In this document: in pieces, positions 7,146 through 10,755 of the stretch
Layout: the number at the start of each line of letters is the position of its first letter
Position numbering within the stretch: position 1 is the stretch's first letter
Assembly: GCA_022825185.1 (NCBI GenBank)
Contig: JAJDYK010000120.1
Span: 1-10,755, forward strand
DNA from: Candidatus Latescibacterota bacterium
GTDB lineage: Bacteria; Latescibacterota; UBA2968; UBA8231
Reading direction: 5' to 3'
Length of the DNA: 10,755 bases
Program-made: the position numbers and the translations under genes
The notes under the pieces: model-generated
Seen by the model: only the letters and a program-made list of their open reading frames with translations
The model's database searches: none
Told to the model about the DNA's origin: nothing

Positions 7146-7549
7146 CGCTGGTCTCCTTTTCTGCGCTCGAGAGTTTTGTCCAACTCCTTCCGTATCGCCG
7201 TCAATTCCTCGTCGCTAAGCGACTGGCCGTCTAGTAGTTGGCTGACCAGCGCTTCGGCCGAGCCGGAAAAAAATGAGTCGATGACTTCGCCGAGCGAGCG
7301 CCGCCCCATGTCCTCGCGCGTAACCACCGGGCGATAAAGATCGGACCGGCCTTCTCGCTCCGAGACCACAAAGCCCTTATCGCGCAGGATGCGCATTATG
7401 GTCAGCACGGTATTGTAAGCCATCGGCTTGATGGCTGTTAGTCGCTCCTGCACCTGCTTGACGGCCGCGGGCGACTCGTCCCACAGGACGTTCATAATGA
7501 GCGTTTCGAGCGGAGTCAGTCTTTTGTCGGGTTTGTCTCTGGTCGCCAT
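7142..7549 (-). CDS. BlaI/MecI/CopY family transcriptional repressor
   Basis: The protein has 135 residues. A winged helix-turn-helix covers about residues 11-75: LTPLETLIMNVLWDESPAAV, then the recognition helix region in AYNTVLTIMRILRDKGFV (44-61), and a wing at REGRSDLYRPVV. The C-terminal dimerisation region includes EVIDSFFSGSAEALV (88-102), the part of this family in which M56-triggered cleavage inactivates the repressor, and ends in a charged helix. Length and layout are typical. ATG at 7549 is preceded by AAGGA with a 7-nt spacing. The gene is followed by the M56 peptidase with a 4-base ATGA overlap. Two near-identical palindromes upstream, placed on the promoter, indicate that it represses its own operon. 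Nothing in the window points to a beta-lactamase target. Confidence 0.95.
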   Translation of the reverse strand: MATRDKPDKRLTPLETLIMNVLWDESPAAVKQVQERLTAIKPMAYNTVLTIMRILRDKGFVVSEREGRSDLYRPVVTREDMGRRSLGEVIDSFFSGSAEALVSQLLDGQSLSDEELTAIRKELDKTLERRKGDQR

Positions 7550-7560
7550 GGCAAATCCTT

Positions 7561-7580
7561 TTAACTAAGAATTTAGTTGA
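7561..7580. promoter_or_regulatory. BlaI-type operator, proximal copy
   Basis: TTAACTAAGAATTTAGTTGA contains AACTAA and TTAGTT as an inverted repeat around GAAT. It matches the distal palindrome at 7605-7624 at 17 of 20 positions. It covers the expected transcription start (about 7573) of the repressor-M56 operon and touches the -10 box. Its centre is 44 bp from that of the distal copy, about four helical turns, so both would be bound on one face of the DNA. Confidence 0.75.
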
Positions 7581-7608
7581 ACATACTCGACGACATTTGG
7601 TTTGTCAA
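7580..7608 (-). promoter_or_regulatory. Sigma-70-like promoter of the repressor-M56 operon
   Basis: On the minus strand TTGACA (7608-7603) is a perfect -35 box. TATGTT (7585-7580) follows after exactly 17 bp as a 4-of-6 -10 box. Transcription would begin near 7573, leaving a leader of about 24 nt with AAGGA before the ATG at 7549. The -35 box overlaps the distal operator and the start site lies in the proximal one, the arrangement expected for tight autorepression. Confidence 0.75.
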
Positions 7609-7624
7609 CTAAAATTTTAGTTGA
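7605..7624. promoter_or_regulatory. BlaI-type operator, distal perfect palindrome
   Basis: TCAACTAAAATTTTAGTTGA is a perfect 20-bp palindrome with ACTA/TAGT half-sites, close to the ACTA-containing dyads bound by BlaI/MecI repressors. It overlaps the TTGACA -35 box of the repressor-M56 promoter. Confidence 0.8.
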
Positions 7625-7628
7625 TATG

Positions 7629-7653
7629 AAAAAAGGCGCGGATAGATCGCCTT
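7629..7653 (-). terminator. Possible intrinsic terminator on the minus strand
   Basis: Read on the minus strand, AAGGCG (7653-7648) and CGCCTT (7638-7633) form a 6-bp stem around a 9-nt loop, and the 3' arm runs into a stretch of six T. It would stop minus-strand transcripts entering from the vapBC side before they reach the repressor promoter. The stem is short, so this is a weak call. Confidence 0.35.
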
Positions 7654-7739
7654 GACTGTCATTCTGCGACGAAGTTCATTAAAATGATACGGTTGAATAC
7701 GAGTCCATTTCGCAGAGCGACCCCGAAGGGAGCGCCACC

Positions 7740-8501
7740 ATGTCCGACTACACTTCCTATAAAGCTGATTACGACCGCGACGGCTTCGTCCTCGTGCGCA
7801 GCTTCCTGCCGCCCGACGAACTCGAAGACCTAACAGCCCAAGTCAACCGCTACGTCCGCGACGTGGTGCCGACCCTGCCCGATCAGGCCGCCTTCTACCA
7901 AGACAAGGCCCGGCCCGAAACCCTGAAACAACTACAGCGCATGGGCGACTACGACGCCTTCTTCGCCGAATACCGCGACCAACCGCGTTGGAGGTTCTTG
8001 GCCCAGACCCTCATCGGCGAAGCCGCGCAGGTGAGCCAGCCCGAGTGGTTCAACAAGCCGCCGCAGACCGAACACCCCACACCGCCGCATCAGGACAATT
8101 TCTACTTCAACCTCACGCCGCCCAACGTCGCCTCTATTTGGCTGGCCCTCGATCCGGTTGACGAGGAAAACGGCTGTTTGCGCTATAGCCCTGGCTCTCA
8201 TTACAAGGGCATCCGGCCGCACAATCGCACTGCGGTCTTGGGTTTTTCGCAGGGCATTGCCGATTACGGGCCCGGCGACCAAGCCAACGAAGTCGCGGTG
8301 CACTTGCAGCCCGGCGACGCGGTGGTACACCACGGCGAAGTCATCCACCGGGCTGACCCCAATCGCTCGTCGCAGCGCCACCGCCGCGCTTTTGCCATGG
8401 TTTTTGAAGGTGTCAGTTGCAGGGTGGATGAGGAAGGCCGGCGCAGATACCAAGAGTCCCTGCAAAGCCAGCACCAGAACATGGGGCTGGAGACTTCTTA
8501 A
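7740..8501 (+). CDS. Phytanoyl-CoA dioxygenase (PhyH) family oxygenase
   Basis: This 253-residue protein belongs to the Fe(II)/2-oxoglutarate-dependent PhyH family. YDRDGFVLVRSFL (11-23) is the usual N-terminal start of the fold. The facial triad is His117-x-Asp119 in PPHQDNFYF and the distal His203 in GEVIHRADPN. NGCLRYSPGSH (144-154), LQPGDAVVHHGE (189-200) and the Arg cluster RHRRAFAMVF (213-222), which should bind the 2-oxoglutarate carboxylate, complete the family pattern. GAAGGGAG at 7725-7732 supports the ATG. The gene is monocistronic: the repressor operon diverges on its left and vapBC converges on its right. These enzymes hydroxylate or halogenate diverse small molecules, and the substrate cannot be told from sequence. 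It is not expected to act on phytanoyl-CoA specifically. Confidence 0.94.
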   Translation: MSDYTSYKADYDRDGFVLVRSFLPPDELEDLTAQVNRYVRDVVPTLPDQAAFYQDKARPETLKQLQRMGDYDAFFAEYRDQPRWRFLAQTLIGEAAQVSQPEWFNKPPQTEHPTPPHQDNFYFNLTPPNVASIWLALDPVDEENGCLRYSPGSHYKGIRPHNRTAVLGFSQGIADYGPGDQANEVAVHLQPGDAVVHHGEVIHRADPNRSSQRHRRAFAMVFEGVSCRVDEEGRRRYQESLQSQHQNMGLETS

Positions 8502-8552
8502 CGGCTGTTACACATCCTTATACAGGGTCTGATGTTTGCGGTTTCGCCCACT

Positions 8553-8580
8553 GTAGGGGCGCTTCGCGAATCGCCCCTAC
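8553..8580. repeat. 28-bp hairpin related to the 2337-2425 element
   Basis: GTAGGGGCG (8553-8561) pairs perfectly with CGCCCCTAC (8572-8580). The centre TTCGCGAA is itself a palindrome, with one C/T mismatch between. The outer bases TGTAGGGGCG are the same as the ends of the 2337-2425 element. Like that element, it lies between convergent genes (PhyH and vapC), where it could serve as a bidirectional terminator, although no T-tract is present. Confidence 0.7.
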
Positions 8581-8599
8581 TCGGAAGGACGCTGACAGA

Positions 8600-8989
8600 T
8601 CAGAGGTCCCACAGGCGGATTCCGGCCACGTTGCCAAAGTGGTTGTCAAAAGTGATCAGGACCGAGCCGGTTTCAATGGCCTGAGCCGATAGCCAGACAT
8701 CATTAATAGGTATAGGCGTACCGGCCTTTTTCAGTGCATCCTTGATCTGACCGTAAACTTCGGCCGTCTCAGTAGATAATTCGAGCGTGCGCACGGTGGG
8801 TTTGGCTAGAAATCCAGCCAGACGGGCGCGATTCTCTTTCATCCGCGTCCCCCCGCGAAAACCGGCGAACAATTCGCCGAGCACGATGATGGACATAAAC
8901 ACGCACTCCGCCTGACCCAAGGCATTGAGCACGCGCTCGTCGCCGTTCCACAAGGCACTTAACGCATTGGTATCTAACAGGACCTTCAC
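8600..8989 (-). CDS. vapC: VapC-family PIN-domain toxin
   Basis: This 129-residue PIN-domain endoribonuclease is the toxin of a type II system. The acidic residues of the active site are all present: Asp6 in LLDTNAL, Glu39 in VLGELFAGF, Asp97 in PINDVWLSA and Asp115 in ITFDNHF. The start is GTG at 8989, overlapping the antitoxin stop by GTGA, so the pair is translationally coupled. The length is typical for VapC. It would cleave RNA when free of VapB; the RNA target is unknown. Confidence 0.94.
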   Translation of the reverse strand: MKVLLDTNALSALWNGDERVLNALGQAECVFMSIIVLGELFAGFRGGTRMKENRARLAGFLAKPTVRTLELSTETAEVYGQIKDALKKAGTPIPINDVWLSAQAIETGSVLITFDNHFGNVAGIRLWDL

Positions 8990-9225
8990 TGCCAGTCCTC
9001 AGGATCTACTTGGCGGCGAGTCAAGGTGTCAAACTCAGTCCGTTCCTCGGTGCTCCACACGCCGCACTGATCCACAAAATCAGCTCGGTGATTCGGCGGT
9101 TGCAGGCCCAAGGCCTCCTTCAGCACACCGTTTATAGTCTTGTTTAGACTTTTTCCTTCGGCGGCGGCTTTCTTGCGTATGAGTTGGGCCAAGGCATCGT
9201 CCATGTGGATAGTCAGAGATTTCAT
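8986..9225 (-). CDS. vapB: VapB-family antitoxin, ribbon-helix-helix
   Basis: This 79-residue protein has an N-terminal ribbon-helix-helix: strand KSLTIHMDD (2-10), then helices through ALAQLIRKKAAAEGKS and LNKTINGVLKEAL (27-39). The C-terminal tail GVWSTEERTEFDTLTRRQVD (55-74), closing in PEDW, is the type of segment that wraps around VapC. GAGGT at 9237-9232 precedes the ATG at a suitable distance. The gene is first in the operon, the usual order for VapBC. It should neutralise VapC and repress its own promoter through the upstream palindrome. Confidence 0.93.
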   Translation of the reverse strand: MKSLTIHMDDALAQLIRKKAAAEGKSLNKTINGVLKEALGLQPPNHRADFVDQCGVWSTEERTEFDTLTRRQVDPEDWQ

Positions 9226-9240
9226 GTTTTTACCTCACAT

Positions 9241-9274
9241 TTATGATTCATAATAAATCAGAAATATAGTTCAA
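9241..9274 (-). promoter_or_regulatory. vapBC promoter and probable operator
   Basis: On the minus strand TTGAAC (9274-9269) and TATGAA (9252-9247), 16 bp apart, form a fair -35/-10 pair. The 13-bp palindrome TTATGATTCATAA (9241-9253) lies directly on the -10 box, where a VapB ribbon-helix-helix dimer would be expected to bind. Confidence 0.5.
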
Positions 9275-9432
9275 AATGCACTAGTCTTCCAGCATTCTAA
9301 GGTCGGCGTCCCCGAGTCGAGGTTGAAAGTTCCTTAGGACGGCAATACATTCTTGTGCCGTTTAACTCAGGGGTAGGGCGAGCGGCGGATTGCCGGACCA
9401 CCAGCAGAGAAAGGTATCTGAGCTTGTCGAAG

Positions 9433-9438
9433 AAGGAG
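9433..9438 (+). promoter_or_regulatory. Ribosome binding site fixing the epimerase start
   Basis: AAGGAG lies 8 nt before the ATG at 9447. The reading frame is open further upstream to an ATG at 9390, but that site has no comparable signal, and the extra 19 residues precede the first beta strand ([13 protein letters not shown]) of the Rossmann fold. The downstream ATG is therefore the start. Confidence 0.85.
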
Positions 9439-9446
9439 CCTACACG

Positions 9447-10382
9447 ATGCGCGTGCTGATCACCGGCGGCGCGGGTTTCTTGGGGTCGCATCTGAGCGAT
9501 CTACTGCTCGAAAAAGGCTGCGAAATCATCTGCATGGACAACTTTCTCACGGGCCGGCCCGAGAATATTGCCCATCTGCTCGGCCACTCGCGATTCCAGC
9601 TTATTCAATACGATGTCACCAACTACATCCACGTAGATGGTCCGCTCGACTTCATCCTGCACCTCGCCAGTCCGGCTAGCCCGGCCGACTTCGAGCGGTT
9701 GGGCATCAACATCCTCAAGGTCGGCGCGTTGGGCACGCACAAAACCTTGGGGTTGGCCGTGGCCAAGCAGGCCAAGTTCCTGCTGGCCTCCACGTCGGAA
9801 GTTTATGGCGATCCCTTAGTGCATCCCCAGTCCGAGGAGTACCTCGGCAACGTCAACCCCATTGGCATCCGCGGCGTGTACGACGAAGCCAAGCGCTTTG
9901 CCGAGGCCATGACTATGGCGTACCACCGCATGCACGGCACGGACGTGCGCATTGCGCGCATATTCAATACGTACGGCGAGCGCATGCGCCAAGACGATGG
10001 CCGTGCCGTGCCCAACTTCATCATCCAAGCCCTCAGGGGCGACGATCTGACCGTCTATGGCGACGGCCAGCAAACGCGCAGTATCTGCCATTACAGCGAT
10101 TTGATCGCTGGCCTCTACAAGCTCATGCTGTCCGACGTGACGACCCCAGTAAACCTCGGCAACCCCAGTGAAATCACCATGCTAGATTTGGCCCACAAGA
10201 TCATCGCCATGACTGGGTCCAAGAGCTGCATCGCCTTCGGCGAGCTGCCGCAGGACGACCCCCGGGTGCGCCTGCCCGACATTGCCAAGGCCCGCTCCCT
10301 GCTCGGCTGGACGCCTTGCGTGGGACCGGACGAAGGGCTGGGCCGAACGATTGCATGGTTCAAGCGAGAATTGGATAAATAG
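9447..10382 (+). CDS. UDP-glucuronate decarboxylase (UXS)-like NAD-dependent epimerase/dehydratase
   Basis: This 311-residue extended short-chain dehydrogenase is close to the usual length of bacterial UDP-xylose synthases. The NAD-binding GGAGFLGSH is at 7-15 and Asp31 follows the second strand. HLASPASP (72-79) and [15 protein letters not shown] (90-104) are characteristic of the UXS branch. STSEVYGDP (115-123) carries catalytic Thr/Glu. [11 protein letters not shown] (144-154) provides the YxxxK pair Tyr145 and Lys149. [10 protein letters not shown] (171-180) is followed by [17 protein letters not shown] converts UDP-glucuronate to UDP-xylose in the cytoplasm for surface polysaccharide. 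A related 4,6-dehydratase or 4-epimerase remains possible because the subgroup is judged by motif only. The gene after it starts 76 bp downstream on the same strand, behind a partly duplicated junction. Confidence 0.88.
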   Translation: MRVLITGGAGFLGSHLSDLLLEKGCEIICMDNFLTGRPENIAHLLGHSRFQLIQYDVTNYIHVDGPLDFILHLASPASPADFERLGINILKVGALGTHKTLGLAVAKQAKFLLASTSEVYGDPLVHPQSEEYLGNVNPIGIRGVYDEAKRFAEAMTMAYHRMHGTDVRIARIFNTYGERMRQDDGRAVPNFIIQALRGDDLTVYGDGQQTRSICHYSDLIAGLYKLMLSDVTTPVNLGNPSEITMLDLAHKIIAMTGSKSCIAFGELPQDDPRVRLPDIAKARSLLGWTPCVGPDEGLGRTIAWFKRELDK

Positions 10383-10473
10383 CTACGTGCGCCTTTGAGC
10401 CCGAAAGGGAATGAATCGCCGCTCGGGGTTGTCTAATGCGAGAATTGGAGAAATAACTATGTGTGCTTTTGAA
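10365..10473 (+). repeat. Imperfect 36-bp direct repeat at the UXS/PmoA-like junction
   Basis: Copies at 10365-10400 and 10438-10473 agree at 30 of 36 positions, 73 bp apart. The first holds the end of the UXS-like gene (RELDK, stop). The second reads RELEK, stop, and leads straight into the ATG of the next gene. In the first copy the bases that align with that ATG read ACG and the following codons give CAFEPERE before TGA, compared with CAFELRE in the real gene. GGAG, the ribosome binding site in the second copy, is GGAT in the first. The pair looks like a duplicated gene junction with one degraded copy. Confidence 0.65.
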
Positions 10474-10755
10474 TTGCGAGAAAACGCCCTCGGCGTTGAA
10501 ATCCACGCGGGCGATCAACTGCTCGCCCTGTACCGCGCCACCGAGGAACTGCCTCGCGGCGAATCCCCCAAGCCCTGCTTTGCGCCGCTGTACACGCTTT
10601 CCGGCCAGCTCATAACCGAGTACCGCCCGCCCGATCACGCTTGGCACACGGGGCTGTTCTTCGGCTGGGTTCACGTCAACGACGCGAATTTGTGGGGTGG
10701 GCGTTGGTACTTGCCGGAGACAAAGAAGTACGAACACGTTGACGACAGCCACGGC
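10459..10755 (+). CDS. PmoA-like DUF6807 family protein, 5' part only
   Basis: This is the first 99 codons of a gene cut by the window end, with no stop inside. The translation has a beta-rich look: FELRENALGVEIHAGDQLL near the start, FAPLYTLSGQLIT (41-53), then YRPPDHAWHTGLFFGW (55-70) and NDANLWGGRWYLP (74-86). The DHxWHTGLFF and NLWGG elements match the DUF6807 family, once labelled methane oxygenase PmoA although it is not a monooxygenase subunit. Such genes are common beside dehydrogenases and sugar-handling genes in Planctomycetes, Bacteroidetes and Poribacteria. GGAG at 10447-10450 supports the ATG. Its function is unknown. Confidence 0.82.
   Translation, partial: MCAFELRENALGVEIHAGDQLLALYRATEELPRGESPKPCFAPLYTLSGQLITEYRPPDHAWHTGLFFGWVHVNDANLWGGRWYLPETKKYEHVDDSHG

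Noticed and set aside
5346..7549. The repressor/M56 pair as a beta-lactam resistance system.
   Set aside because: No penicillin-binding sensor domain and no beta-lactamase or PBP gene is present; BlaI-M56 pairs regulate many other processes.
9362..9379. A tRNA D-arm-like string (TTAACTCAGGGGTAGGGC).
   Set aside because: No 7-bp acceptor stem, proper 5-bp anticodon stem or T-arm could be built around it, so it is not called as a tRNA or a fragment.
9418..9432. CTGAGCTTGTCGAAG, a string I recall from dispersed repeats in other genomes.
   Set aside because: There is only one short copy in the window, with no paired arm or flanking structure.
9390..9446. A longer N-terminus for the epimerase, from ATG at 9390.
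   Set aside because: A clear AAGGAG precedes the ATG at 9447, and the extra residues lie outside the Rossmann fold.
10360..10752. A 130-codon minus-strand frame across the PmoA-like gene.
   Set aside because: It is antisense to a recognisable DUF6807-type frame that has a good ribosome binding site.

Overview
The window is about 10.8 kb of GC-rich bacterial DNA, densely packed with genes on both strands. The gene set (a type I sulfatase, a DUF5060/DUF4038-type secreted glycosidase, a PhyH-type dioxygenase, a DUF6785-type membrane protein, a PmoA/DUF6807-type protein, an AAA_14/DUF4143 ATPase, a BlaI-M56 pair with a FlgD-like C-terminal tail, and VapBC) resembles uncultivated marine, sponge or soil lineages such as Poribacteria or Latescibacterota. 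This placement is inferred from gene content only. No rRNA or complete tRNA is present to confirm it.

Layout. Positions 1-594 (minus): the N-terminal 198 codons of a polytopic DUF6785-like membrane protein, cut by the window edge. Positions 810-2300 (plus): a sulfatase with a complete formylglycine motif. Positions 2337-2425: an inverted-repeat element in the convergent gap. Positions 2444-3964 (minus): a signal-peptide-bearing glycosidase-like protein. Positions 4016-4066: the orphan last 16 codons and stop of a second, lost sulfatase. Positions 4119-5297 (plus): a DUF4143 ATPase behind a promoter framed by a perfect 10-bp dyad. Positions 5346-7549 (minus): a BlaI-type repressor and an M56 metallopeptidase overlapping by ATGA, with two operators and a well-formed promoter at 7561-7624. 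Positions 7740-8501 (plus): a PhyH dioxygenase. Positions 8553-8580: a second hairpin of the same repeat family. Positions 8600-9225 (minus): a vapBC toxin-antitoxin operon. Positions 9447-10382 (plus): a UDP-glucuronate decarboxylase-like epimerase. Positions 10459-10755 (plus): the start of a PmoA-like gene, cut by the window edge.

How the genes may work together. The sulfatase and the secreted glycosidase fit degradation of sulfated or uronic-acid-containing glycans, and the UXS-type enzyme makes UDP-xylose for surface polysaccharide. These look like neighbouring functions rather than one operon. The BlaI/M56 pair is a self-contained, autoregulated signalling module. Its peptidase is unusual: after the M56 domain it continues through a lipobox-like hydrophobic segment, an ExbD/TolR-like domain, a duplicated PDEW motif and a FlgD-like C-terminal domain. 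That protein is the strongest candidate for something undescribed. Other points worth attention are the leaderless-looking ATPase promoter with its dyad, the ghost sulfatase tail, and a near-duplicated gene junction ahead of the PmoA-like gene. All gaps between genes are under 300 bases.
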